19,680 nucleotides of DNA from Bacillota bacterium (GCA_021846605.1 JAJZWQ010000040.1:1-19680); one strand, 5' to 3'. Counted from the stretch's first letter, positions 1-7,472 are shown. Notes: generated from the letters alone by a model not told the origin. Made by a program: numbers and translations.

Positions 1-135
1 CGCCGGGAGTTCCCCGGAGACGCGAAACGCCTGTGGAGGAGAAGGCTCTGGCTGGGAGCACTGCCCGGCGAAACCGGCTCCTGCGAAGCAGGAATCTCCA
101 AGCAGGAAACTGGCCGCGCAAGCGGTTGGAAACAA
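1..135 (+). mobile_element. Right end of an IS200/IS605-type tnpB element (cut by the window edge)
   Basis: The left edge of the window holds the last 47 codons of a TnpB-like protein overlapped by two compact hairpins, TCCTGC-GAA-GCAGGA at 79-93 and CCGC-GCAA-GCGG at 114-125. In IS200/IS605-type elements the 3' part of tnpB, the right-end hairpin and the guide-RNA scaffold share the same DNA, which fits this arrangement. The exact transposon boundary is not visible; I place it shortly after the second hairpin. No tnpA and no left end are in the window. Confidence 0.5.
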
Positions 136-145
136 AAGGCTATGA
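2..145 (+). CDS. tnpB: TnpB-like RNA-guided nuclease, C-terminal tail only (partial)
   Basis: This is an open frame entering from the left edge and ending at TGA 143-145, 47 residues long. It contains SSPETRNACGGEGSG followed by PAKPAPAKQESP. The pattern of a T-x-N-A-C-G segment, then a Gly/Ser stretch, then a K-P-x-x-x-K-Q-E tail is what I know from the low-complexity C-termini of TnpB/OrfB proteins that lie after the RuvC and zinc-finger domains. TnpB is an RNA-guided DNA endonuclease associated with IS200/IS605 transposons. None of the catalytic domain is in the window, so intactness cannot be judged. Recognition rests only on the tail pattern and the overlapping hairpins. A chance open frame is the alternative. 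Confidence 0.5.
   Translation, partial: AGSSPETRNACGGEGSGWEHCPAKPAPAKQESPSRKLAAQAVGNKRL
60..130 (+). ncRNA. Putative omega RNA (reRNA) scaffold, 3' part
   Basis: Two perfect hairpins lie within the tnpB-like tail. One has a 6-bp stem closing a GAA loop (79-93). The other has a 4-bp stem closing a GCAA tetraloop (114-125), followed by TTGGAAAC. TnpB guide RNAs are made from the 3' end of the tnpB transcript and end at the element's right end, with the guide read from flanking DNA. If this holds here, the guide would begin just after about 125-135 and target the pre-insertion site. The structure is seen; the function is inferred from the family. The 5' limit is arbitrary. Confidence 0.35.
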
Positions 146-224
146 GGAGAGGAACGGTGCAGGACGGCAAGACGCTCTTGAGCCTTCTGGCATGGCGGGC
201 CGGCCTGCGCGTGCCGCCCCAGCC

Positions 225-1862
225 CTAATCCGCGCCGACCAAGCGTTTGAAACCATCGCCGTGGGAAACGTCCGCCCAGACCGGGTCCTTCCGGACCTCG
301 TGGCGCAGGGCGGGGGCCAGGCGCAGCGCCTGCTCCAGGGCCGCGTAGGCCCCCTGCGCCCGGCCGGCCAAGTGCAGGGCACGGGCCTGGTCGAGGTGGA
401 CGCGCGCGTCGTCCGCCCGGAGGCCCAGGGCCTCGGTGCAATTGGCCAGCACGTGGTGCAGGAGGGCGGCACGGGTGTCGCCCTCGGCCGCCGGGGCCAG
501 CCGCAATAAGATCTTGCGTTCGGCCGCGAGAATGCGCTGGTCCTCCGGCGCCAGTCGCCGCGCTTGACGCACGTCCGCCAGCACCGCTTGGGCGTCCCCA
601 CCCTCCCCGAGCCGCCCGAGGGCGCGCAAGGCCAGGGCCCTGGGGGACTCTGGCTCGGACTCCAGGACGGTCTGGAGATCCGCAAGCGCCTGCTGGAGGC
701 GGAGGTCGGCTCCGTCGGCCGCGTGGGTGGCCAGGTGCACAAGGACGTCGGCGCGCGCCAGGAGCCGGTGGGTATCGCGCGGATCGTCATCGACGGCCCG
801 ATCCAGGCCGTCCAACGCCTCGCGCCACAACTGCAGCCCCTCTCCGGGAGCCCCCGTGTGGTGGAGCGCTTCGGCCCACGTGGCCTGGGCCTGGGCGAAG
901 GCCGCCTGGACCTCCTCGCGATTGCGCAGGCCCACCATCGCGATGGCGCTCTGAAAGTCGGCCTCCGCCTGCTTCCACACCAGGCGGGCCCGCTCGTCGC
1001 CCTGATCGGCGAAGCGGCAGGCGGCGGCGAGCCGCGCATCGGCGCGGACCAAGGCTGCCTGGGCATTGCGCGGTTCCCGCGCCAGGATGCTGCTGGCGTT
1101 GTCGATGGCCTGGCGAAGGCGTTCGCCGGCGTCGTCGCCAAGCTTGGCCAGCGCCGTCTGCTCCATGGCCTGCAAAAGGAGTGGCAAAAGCCAGTCGGGC
1201 CGCATCTGGCGCACCCGACGGTGGTCTTCCACGCATTGGCGCCGCAACCGCTGTTCGTCGCGCCACCGCCCGCGGGCGTGGTATAGCCGGGCCAGTTCGG
1301 CGGAGACCTCCGCGCGGTGGAAGATCGCTTCGCCAGCGTGCGGGCGCAAGCGGATCGATTCGTCCAGGTCGGCCAGGGCGGCTTCGAGCAGGCCCTGGCC
1401 CTGGGCCGGCGGCACCCAGGGCCGCAGGGCCGCGCGGGCCATGGCCCGTTCGTGGTGGACGTCGGCGCGGCGCGGTTGCGCGCGCAGGACCTGGGCGTAC
1501 TCGCCGATCGCGGTCTCCAGCAGGGCCCGCGGGTCCGGGCTCCCATCCCCCTTGGCGGAGAGCCACGCCAGGCGCAGGAGGGACAGACCGCGTTCGCGTC
1601 GCGCTTCGAGCAGGTCCGGCCGCAGTTCCTCCGCACGGCCATAGGCCTCGGCGGCCGCCTCCAGGAGGTGCGGCACCGCCCTCCCCGCGCGCGGGCCCGA
1701 CGCCCAGCGTAGGAAGATCTGTCCCCGCAGCGCCCAGGCGTCCGCTTGCCGCGGCCAGCGCCGCACGGTCCAGTCCAGCAGGCGGATGGCGGGGTCGAAC
1801 TGGCCAGCCGCCGCCAGGTAGCCGGCCAGGGTGCGCAAGATGAAGGTGGCCGCAGCACGCAC
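225..1862 (-). CDS. TPR-repeat protein
   Basis: About 545 residues, strongly Ala/Leu/Arg-rich and almost entirely helical, with repeated TPR-like 34-residue units. Examples are segments around AGQFDPAIRLLDWTVRRWP, AEEAYGRAEELRPDLLEA-type helices, LDESIRLRPHAGEAIFHRAE and LEQALRLAPALRHEV, each with the usual A-x-x-x-A-L/Y-x-x-A-L-x-L-x-P spacing. TPR arrays are protein-interaction scaffolds; there is no enzymatic domain, signal peptide or membrane segment. The frame is open up to 2033, but the first 57 residues look non-coding. I prefer GTG 1860-1862, which has AGGGGTGG (1868-1875) five bases upstream. The gene is divergent from the SLH gene and ends about 80 bp from the tnpB remnant. Partners are unknown. 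Confidence 0.75.
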   Translation of the reverse strand: MRAAATFILRTLAGYLAAAGQFDPAIRLLDWTVRRWPRQADAWALRGQIFLRWASGPRAGRAVPHLLEAAAEAYGRAEELRPDLLEARRERGLSLLRLAWLSAKGDGSPDPRALLETAIGEYAQVLRAQPRRADVHHERAMARAALRPWVPPAQGQGLLEAALADLDESIRLRPHAGEAIFHRAEVSAELARLYHARGRWRDEQRLRRQCVEDHRRVRQMRPDWLLPLLLQAMEQTALAKLGDDAGERLRQAIDNASSILAREPRNAQAALVRADARLAAACRFADQGDERARLVWKQAEADFQSAIAMVGLRNREEVQAAFAQAQATWAEALHHTGAPGEGLQLWREALDGLDRAVDDDPRDTHRLLARADVLVHLATHAADGADLRLQQALADLQTVLESEPESPRALALRALGRLGEGGDAQAVLADVRQARRLAPEDQRILAAERKILLRLAPAAEGDTRAALLHHVLANCTEALGLRADDARVHLDQARALHLAGRAQGAYAALEQALRLAPALRHEVRKDPVWADVSHGDGFKRLVGAD

Positions 1863-2079
1863 GGTTTCCACCCCTGCCGCATTCTGCTCTGATCGCGCGG
1901 CCCCTTGCGCCGGCCGGTCATCTCGCGCCAGATCCCTGGTCCCGCGAAAAAATCCCTCCCAGTGGCGGTCACAAGCGCCAGCTGTGGCCCGAATTGGAAG
2001 GTGACGCCGGCCGGGGGCACCCGGACGGCGCATTCAGACCGGCGGCAAGGGACCGCCGAGCCAGGGAGGGATGGACCCT

Positions 2080-3441
2080 ATGCATCGTTTCCGAGCCGTA
2101 GCCGGCGCACTCCTGACGCTGGCGTTGGTGGCCGGGTCGACGTCCGCCGCCTTTGCCGACAGCCACGGCCCGCGGGGCGGACCCGGATCCTTGCCCACAT
2201 TCGCTGCACCGCAGGCGAGCATCGGCCAGGCGTTGCACTTCAACGACTTGGGCCAGGCTCAGTGGGCTGCCCCGTTCGTGGCCGAGTTGGCGCTGCAGGG
2301 TGTCGTGCAGGGTGAGGGCGGGGGGGTGTTCGCCCCGCAGGGGGCGGTCACGCACGCGCAGGCCATCGTCATGGTCGACCGCGTGCTCGCCCCGGGAGGC
2401 CAGGCCCTGGCCTCCGGCACGACCCTGCTGCAGCAGAGCGGGTATCTGCAGTTCACCGACGCGAACCTGATTCCGTCCTGGGCCGCGCCCTACATCGCCT
2501 ACGCCGTCTCGCGCGGCCTTGTGACCAACAGCGGCGTGTTGGCGCCGAACGCGGCCAGCACCCGCGCCTGGTCGGCGGCCCTGATCGTGCAGGCCCTGGA
2601 AGTGGGCGGCTACCTCACCGCAGCGCAGGCGTCCGCCTACGCCGCGACCAACGCGGGCTTTGGCGATGAATCCTCGATCCCGGCCGCGGATGTGGGGGCC
2701 GTCAACATCGCGGTGGAGTTGGGGATCGTCGATGGTTTCCCCAACGGGGACTTCGAGCCCGCGGCGCCGGTCACCCGGGCCGAGTTCGCCAAGATGTTGG
2801 CGGTGGCCGACCAGCTCTTCGGCGTCCACGCCGGCGGGGAAAACGTCGGCATCGTTCAGGCCGTGAACGCGGGCGCGTCCAGTGTGACCATCAGCACCTA
2901 TGGCGGGCAGCCGTCGAGCGGCGGCAGCGTGACCACCTCCACGTATGGCTATACGGTGGCTCCCAACGCCCTGATCTTCGTCCTGGCGACCCAGGGCCAG
3001 GCTCAGATCGGGACCCTGAGCCAGGTCGGCGCCGGTGACCATGTGCGCTACGTGGTCGATCCGCAGGGCCAGATCACCTGGCTCTGGGACAACGTGGCCA
3101 CCACCCAGGTGCACGGCAGCATCGTCCAGATCTCCAGTGCGCAGATCTCGATCAATACCTCCGGCAATCAGCAAGCCACCTACACCCTTGCTCCGGGCGT
3201 GGTGGTGACCGACCACCATCGCCCCCTCTCGCCGCAGGCCCTGACCGCGGGCCAGCCGGTGACCCTGAGCATCCATAGCGGTGCCGTGGTGAGCATTCAG
3301 GTCGGCCAGACGCCGGAGCCGCCCCAGCCGCCCGGGCCGGGTAATGGCGGCGCCCACGGTCCCCAGTTTGGGCCCGGCTGGCAGTGGCCGCAGCATCAGC
3401 AGCAGGAGCAGCCGCAGCATCAGCAGCAGCACGACCACTGA
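2080..3441 (+). CDS. Secreted S-layer-homology (SLH) domain protein with His/Gln-rich tail
   Basis: A 453-residue exported protein. Residues 1-27 form a signal peptide (basic MHRFR, hydrophobic core, cleavage near AAFA-D). Three SLH repeats follow at about 53-103 (HFNDLGQAQWAAPFV), 124-173 (QFTDANLIPSWAAPYI) and 193-246 (ending PVTRAEFAKML). SLH triplets usually bind pyruvylated secondary wall polymers and anchor proteins to the cell wall. The rest (about 255-425) is beta-rich with Thr/Ser/Val strands and no family I recognise. It ends in a Pro/Gly hinge and a Gln/His tail ending in QQQHDH. The start at ATG 2080 is chosen because GGGAGGG (2064-2070) abuts the ATG at 2071 but sits nine bases from ATG 2080. 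Transcription probably stops at the hairpin at 3462-3499. Confidence 0.88.
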   Translation: MHRFRAVAGALLTLALVAGSTSAAFADSHGPRGGPGSLPTFAAPQASIGQALHFNDLGQAQWAAPFVAELALQGVVQGEGGGVFAPQGAVTHAQAIVMVDRVLAPGGQALASGTTLLQQSGYLQFTDANLIPSWAAPYIAYAVSRGLVTNSGVLAPNAASTRAWSAALIVQALEVGGYLTAAQASAYAATNAGFGDESSIPAADVGAVNIAVELGIVDGFPNGDFEPAAPVTRAEFAKMLAVADQLFGVHAGGENVGIVQAVNAGASSVTISTYGGQPSSGGSVTTSTYGYTVAPNALIFVLATQGQAQIGTLSQVGAGDHVRYVVDPQGQITWLWDNVATTQVHGSIVQISSAQISINTSGNQQATYTLAPGVVVTDHHRPLSPQALTAGQPVTLSIHSGAVVSIQVGQTPEPPQPPGPGNGGAHGPQFGPGWQWPQHQQQEQPQHQQQHDH

Positions 3442-3461
3442 TGGTCCGGCCGGCTACCCAC

Positions 3462-3499
3462 GGGGCCGGGGGGGGGCATGATTGCCCCGCCCCGGCCCC
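3462..3499 (+). terminator. Strong GC hairpin after the SLH gene
   Basis: Two 16-base arms (3462-3477 and 3484-3499) pair fully except for one G-G mismatch and enclose the six-base loop ATGATT. It lies 20 bases after the SLH stop. There is only a weak T-containing tail (GTTCCTGTCAT), so it is either a GC-type intrinsic terminator or a 3' mRNA stabiliser. Confidence 0.6.
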
Positions 3500-3533
3500 G
3501 TTCCTGTCATAACGGTTATCCTGGGCCCGGGGG

Positions 3534-3821
3534 GTGGCGGGAGTGCAGGGGGAACCCGGGTGGCGGAAGCTTGCGCGGACGATTCTGATCGATGTGCTCG
3601 CGGTCGGTTCGGTGGCGTCCAGCGGACCCGCCCTCAGTCCGGCCGAGGAGGCCGAGGTCCTGGACGGGATCGAATTCCGCTTGCGGGCGCTTCTGGGCAA
3701 GAGCGGGGCCCACGCCGGCGATGACGAGGTCCGCCGCGCGTTTCGGCAGGCCCACCCGGAGCTGTTCGCCGGAACAATGCGGGAACGGCACGCAGCCGCC
3801 CGGCGGCGGCACGAACGCTAG
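3534..3821 (+). CDS. Small hypothetical protein
   Basis: A 95-residue frame from GTG 3534 (GTG 3543 is equally possible; neither has a convincing ribosome site). The N-terminal third has a short hydrophobic patch (ILIDVLAVGSVASSG). The C-terminal two thirds are a charged amphipathic helix region (SPAEEAEVLDGIEFRLRALL, then AGDDEVRRAFRQAHPELFAG) ending in an Arg/His-rich tail. I do not recognise a family. The helical heptad-like pattern and codon use resemble the neighbours, which favours a real gene. It lies between the SLH terminator and the HIT gene, about 70 bp upstream of the latter, and could share its transcript. Confidence 0.45.
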   Translation: MAGVQGEPGWRKLARTILIDVLAVGSVASSGPALSPAEEAEVLDGIEFRLRALLGKSGAHAGDDEVRRAFRQAHPELFAGTMRERHAAARRRHER

Positions 3822-3892
3822 CAGGCCTTGCCCCGGCGCCGGCGAACAATCCCTCTGGCGGATGGTGGCGGTCCAGCCGTGGAGCAGGGAGC

Positions 3893-4396
3893 GTGGCGCC
3901 CGTGTTGCCGTGTCTGTATTGTGAGTCCGCTGCGGGCGATATTCCCCAAGCGGTCGTCTACGAGGATCCATACGTTGTGGCCTTCCTCGACTGGCGCCAG
4001 ACGGCCCCGGGCCACGTGCTCGTGATCCCGCGCAAACACCTAGGCGCCGACGAACTGGTGGAGGGCCCCGAGGCGGAGGCGCTGCTGTCCGCCGCCGTGC
4101 GGCTGGCGCGGGCCGTCCGGCAGGCGGCGGGCGTCGACGCCGTGCAGATGGGCGCCATTCTCTTCCCTGGCGAGGGGGAGTTCGGGACCAGCGGTCGCCC
4201 CCTGCGCCCACAGCACATCGGCCCAAGCGAGACGGCCGAGGACGGGCACTTCCACCTGCACGTGCTGCCCCGGCACCACGGCCGCACCGTGGCGCGCATC
4301 TACCCCTACGGGGACGAGGTCGGCGACGCCAAAGAACTACATGCCCTGGCGGGCCGCATCCGCGAGGCGATGGCGTCGCCCCGGGCGGTGCTGTAG
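3893..4396 (+). CDS. HIT-family (histidine triad) nucleotide-binding protein
   Basis: A 167-residue cytosolic protein. The N-terminus carries CLYC (residues 7-10), then VVYEDPYVVAFLDWRQTAPG and HVLVIPRKHL. This is the standard HIT-fold start, with the paired Cys often seen in zinc-binding bacterial HIT proteins. The triad itself is HFHLHVL at residues 119-125. HIT proteins bind nucleotides and act as hydrolases or transferases on nucleotide phosphoramidates or dinucleoside polyphosphates through the middle His. The protein is longer than the usual 110-140 residues because of an insert before the triad (about 90-117, Gly/Pro-rich). The start is GTG 3893, preceded by GGAGCAGGGA. The amber stop at 4394-4396 is followed in the same frame by the sulfatase, an arrangement discussed separately. 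Confidence 0.88.
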   Translation: MAPVLPCLYCESAAGDIPQAVVYEDPYVVAFLDWRQTAPGHVLVIPRKHLGADELVEGPEAEALLSAAVRLARAVRQAAGVDAVQMGAILFPGEGEFGTSGRPLRPQHIGPSETAEDGHFHLHVLPRHHGRTVARIYPYGDEVGDAKELHALAGRIREAMASPRAVL

Positions 4397-5752
4397 ACGG
4401 CAAGCGGAGGTCGGCCGAACTTTGTCGTCATCCTCACCGACGACCAGGGGTACGGTGACCTGGGCTGCCAGGGGGCTGTGGATCTGCGCACGCCCCACCT
4501 GGACGGCTTGGCCGCGTCCGGGGCGCGCTGCACCAACTGGTACTCCAACGCGCCGGTCTGCTCGCCGTCGCGCGCTTCTCTCCTCACCGGGCGCTATCCC
4601 GGCAACGCGGGGGTGCGATCGATCCTCGCCGGTCACCGCACCGCCACGGGGTTGCCGGCCGAAGTGCCCACGCTGGCGACAGCGCTGGGGCGCATCGGCT
4701 ACCGGACGGCGATGTTCGGCAAGTGGCACCTGGGGTTGGCAGCGGGGAGCAGGCCCCACGAGCACGGCTTTCAGCAGTGGTTTGGCTTCATGGCCGGCTG
4801 CATCGACTATTACTCGCACATCTTCTACTGGGGTATGTCCGAGGCGCAGGCCCAGCTCCACGACCTCTGGCAGGACGGCCAGGAGGTTTACCACAACGGG
4901 GCCTACTTCACGGACATGGTGACCGACCGGGCCGTGGACTTCATCCGCGATGCGGCGGCCCAGGAGCCGTTCTTTCTGTATGTCCCGTACAATGCGCCGC
5001 ACTACCCGATGCACGCGCCGTCCAAGTACATGGAGCGGTTTGCGCATCTGCCCTGGGAACGGCGGATCATGGCGGCGATGCTGTCCGCCGTCGACGACGG
5101 GGTGGGTCGCATCATGGCCGAACTGCGCCGCCAGGGCGTGGCCGAGCGCACGGCCGTGTTCTTCACCAGCGACAACGGCCCGTCGCGGGAGATCCGCAAC
5201 TGGCTGGACGGCGGCAACGCCCCTTACCACGGTGGCCGAACGGGTCCGTTCAAGGGGCATAAGTTCAGCCTGTACGAGGGCGGCATCCGGGTCCCGGGAA
5301 TCTTCTCCTGGCCGGAACGCGTCCCGGCCGGCCAGGTGCTGGACGGCGTGGGGGCCTCCATGGACATCTTTCCCACCTTCTGGCGTGCGGCCGGCGGTGA
5401 CCCGGACGCCTACGCGGTGGACGGCTGCGACCTCGGCCCCATGCTGACGGCCGGCGCCCCTTCCCCCCACGGGGATCTCTTCTGGGAGAACGGACGGCAG
5501 ACGGCGATGCGCCGCGACCGCTGGAAGCTGGTGCTCGACGGCCAGTTGGTCGAGGGCGCCCCGCCCGAGGACGCCATCCACCTAGCCGACGTGGTGGCCG
5601 ACCCCGGTGAACGCCACAACCTCGCGCGGCAACAACCGCAACTGGCGGCAGAGTTGGCCGAACGTGCCCGCGCTTGGCGCGCCGACATCGAGCAGCGCTG
5701 GCAGACGGAGTGGCTGCCGCGCCAGACCGGCACCACGGGCCATCCCACCTGA
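4397..5752 (+). CDS. Type I sulfatase (arylsulfatase family) lacking a canonical start codon
   Basis: A sulfatase of the alkaline-phosphatase superfamily, cleaving sulfate esters with a formylglycine made from Cys. Seen in order: PNFVVILTDDQGYGDLGC (4415-4468; the two Asp are metal ligands), CSPSRASLLTGR with the modified Cys at 4559-4561, FGKWHLG, NAPHYP, FTSDNG (metal ligands) and EGGIRVPG. The conserved N-terminus begins eight codons after the HIT stop in the same frame. From 4397 to the first GTG (4478) there is no ATG, GTG or TTG in frame, although GGAGGT lies at 4406-4411. Starting at GTG 4478 would remove the Asp pair. No signal peptide is visible, so it is probably cytosolic. No maturase gene is in the window. 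It may be a start-codon mutant, a readthrough product or a sequence error. The first coordinate is the first sense codon, not a proven start. Confidence 0.8.
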   Translation, partial: TASGGRPNFVVILTDDQGYGDLGCQGAVDLRTPHLDGLAASGARCTNWYSNAPVCSPSRASLLTGRYPGNAGVRSILAGHRTATGLPAEVPTLATALGRIGYRTAMFGKWHLGLAAGSRPHEHGFQQWFGFMAGCIDYYSHIFYWGMSEAQAQLHDLWQDGQEVYHNGAYFTDMVTDRAVDFIRDAAAQEPFFLYVPYNAPHYPMHAPSKYMERFAHLPWERRIMAAMLSAVDDGVGRIMAELRRQGVAERTAVFFTSDNGPSREIRNWLDGGNAPYHGGRTGPFKGHKFSLYEGGIRVPGIFSWPERVPAGQVLDGVGASMDIFPTFWRAAGGDPDAYAVDGCDLGPMLTAGAPSPHGDLFWENGRQTAMRRDRWKLVLDGQLVEGAPPEDAIHLADVVADPGERHNLARQQPQLAAELAERARAWRADIEQRWQTEWLPRQTGTTGHPT

Positions 5753-5756
5753 TCGT

Positions 5757-6203
5757 TCAGAGTGCGCGCTGGGGCGGCTGCAGGCGCCCCTCCCGCACCA
5801 CAATGCGCGGGTTGGCCAGTGCCGTCGGGTCGCAGAGCGGGCCTCCAGGCACCAGCCAGAGGTCGGCGGGGCCACCGTCGCGGATGGCGGGCACCCCGCC
5901 CGCTGCTTCGGCCGCGCGGGCGATGGCCTCCCCGGGAGAACAGCCTGCCGCCATCCAGGGGCGCAGGCGGTCCAGGAAATCCGCCGTCGCGCCCGCGGCT
6001 TCCCACGGGGCATACAGCGCCAGGCAGCCGAGTCCGTCCAACACCGGTGCCGCCCCCAGAGAGACGCCGTCTCCGGGGCGCAGCACCCACACCCGGCCGG
6101 CGACCACCGCCAGATTGGCCCGCACGTTATGGGCCGTGACGGGATCCAGGCAGACGTCGCATCCGTCCACGTAGAGTTCCGGCGGCGGTAGGTGCCTGGC
6201 CAA
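5757..6203 (-). CDS. Mini amidohydrolase-like protein without the catalytic barrel
   Basis: A 148-residue protein started by TTG 6203, with a perfect AAGGAGG (6210-6216) six bases upstream. Its first half resembles the beta-sandwich start of amidohydrolases: VRANLAVVAGRVWVL, GDGVSLG, then VLDGLGCLALYA, where metal-dependent members have D-G-x-G-x-x-x-x-P-G-x-x-D-x-H. The second half resembles their C-terminus: WMAAGCSPGEAIARAAEAAG, then GGPADLWLVPGGPLCDP and RIVVREGRL. The roughly 250-residue TIM barrel with the HxH, Lys, His and Asp ligands is absent, and the join falls near residue 75. It is the last gene of the regulator-kinase operon, 63 bases after the kinase. It could be a non-enzymatic binding or scaffold protein or a deletion derivative. 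Homology is by pattern only. Its stop lies four bases from the convergent sulfatase stop. Confidence 0.6.
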   Translation of the reverse strand: MARHLPPPELYVDGCDVCLDPVTAHNVRANLAVVAGRVWVLRPGDGVSLGAAPVLDGLGCLALYAPWEAAGATADFLDRLRPWMAAGCSPGEAIARAAEAAGGVPAIRDGGPADLWLVPGGPLCDPTALANPRIVVREGRLQPPQRAL

Positions 6204-6266
6204 GGGACGCCTCCTTCGCGGTTGCCCGCCCTCCGGCTGCCCGGGTACCGGGGCGGCTCCGGCCGC

Positions 6267-7472
6267 CTACTCGCCCAGCGGATGCCGTCGCCGCGCGGCG
6301 GCCTGCGGCACCAGCACCCGGACGCGCGTCCCCATCCCGGGCGTCGAGGACAGTTCAAGGCGGCCACCCAGGCGGTCGGTGATCGTCTGGGCGATGGCCA
6401 GGCCGAGCCCAGAACCCCCTTGGACCCGGCGGCCCTGGAAAAAGGGCCGCGTCACGTGCGGCAGGTCCCGCGGGTCGATTCCCGGGCCGTCGTCCTCCAC
6501 CTCGATCGCGCCGAAGCGCCCGCTAGCGGAGACCCGCACCGCGACATGCCCGCCCCGGGGCACAAACCGCAGGGCGTTTTCGGTCACCGAGGTCAAAAGG
6601 TCGGTGATGTCTGTCGCCGCGGCCGCCACCACCACCGGCCGCGGGGCCGCCAGCGCGAGATCGATGCCGCCGGCCTGGGCCTGGGGTTCCAGACCGGCCA
6701 CCAGCCGCTCGGCCACCTGACGGAGATCGCACGTGGGCGCCTGGGGTCCTGGGGCCAGCTCCGCCCGCGTGAGCGAGGACAGGCGCTGGGCCAGCGCTTC
6801 CAGGTGGGTGGTCTGTTCCAGCGCGATGTCCAGGGCCTCCGGCGGGGCCAGTCCCTGGCCGCTGCGGGCCAGTTCGGCCGAGGTGCGGATGATTGTCAGC
6901 GGGGTGCGGAGGCGGTGGGAGGCGAGGGCCACGAATTCGCTGCGCTCCCGCACGGCCTCGTCCAGCGGACGCAGGGCTTGGCCGGCCAGGAGGTAACCGG
7001 TCGGTAGGGCGACCAGGCCACCGGCCAGGGTGAGGCCGATCAGGATCCGGACGAACGCCCGCAGGGCATCGATATCGTCCTCAGCGGGCACGGCGACGGG
7101 GGCGCCGCCGGTGGCGCCCCGGGGTAGTACCGCCAGCGTGCCATACTGGCTGCTCGGCATCAGAAAAAAGTGCCTGCGCTCGCCCCGCCGGAGGGGGAAG
7201 ACCTGGGGTACGAAGGTGTCGGGGGCCTCGCCCACCACCAGGTACCCGCCCGGGTTCGGTTTGTCGCCGTCCGTGTCCGTGTCCGCATGGTGGGCCGCGT
7301 CCTCCAGTCGCTGCTGCAACTGGCCATAGAGGATGCGGTGCGCGGCGGCATAGGCACCTGCCGACAGCACGGCCAGGACGCCCACCACCAGTAGGGCCCC
7401 GCGGATGGCGATGCGCCAGCGCGTCGCCCGCAGCAGTGAGAGGTAGGCGCGCGGCCGCCGCCGGGGCGTCAC
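6267..7472 (-). CDS. Membrane sensor histidine kinase
   Basis: A 401-residue kinase. Transmembrane segments lie at about 22-44 and 139-163, and enclose a roughly 95-residue extracytoplasmic loop with the acidic segment HHADTDTDGD (61-70). A short linker (QALRPLDEAV) leads to a HisKA dimerisation helix with phospho-acceptor His186 in SHRLRTPL. The ATPase domain shows the N box (TENAL, Asn299), DDGPGID (327-333), an F box (PFFQG) and GGSGLGLAI (352-360). The residue after the His is Arg instead of the usual Glu/Asp. The start is GTG 7472, whose GTGA overlaps the regulator's TGA, so the two are translationally coupled. The partner is surely the upstream OmpR-type regulator. The stimulus is unknown, but the D-x-D-x-D-G loop suggests a divalent cation. 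Confidence 0.9.
   Translation of the reverse strand: MTPRRRPRAYLSLLRATRWRIAIRGALLVVGVLAVLSAGAYAAAHRILYGQLQQRLEDAAHHADTDTDGDKPNPGGYLVVGEAPDTFVPQVFPLRRGERRHFFLMPSSQYGTLAVLPRGATGGAPVAVPAEDDIDALRAFVRILIGLTLAGGLVALPTGYLLAGQALRPLDEAVRERSEFVALASHRLRTPLTIIRTSAELARSGQGLAPPEALDIALEQTTHLEALAQRLSSLTRAELAPGPQAPTCDLRQVAERLVAGLEPQAQAGGIDLALAAPRPVVVAAAATDITDLLTSVTENALRFVPRGGHVAVRVSASGRFGAIEVEDDGPGIDPRDLPHVTRPFFQGRRVQGGSGLGLAIAQTITDRLGGRLELSSTPGMGTRVRVLVPQAAARRRHPLGE

Noticed and set aside
140..2020. A 626-codon minus-strand frame one base out from the TPR gene
   Set aside because: It is dominated by Arg, Pro, Trp and Cys with no repeat pattern; the neighbouring frame shows regular TPR helices.
1969..3438. 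A 489-codon minus-strand frame opposite the SLH gene
   Set aside because: The plus strand has a signal peptide and three SLH repeats; the minus frame is Gly/Arg/His-rich noise created by high GC content.
4337..5581. A 414-codon minus-strand frame opposite the sulfatase
   Set aside because: The sulfatase motifs on the plus strand are unambiguous; this is an antisense shadow.
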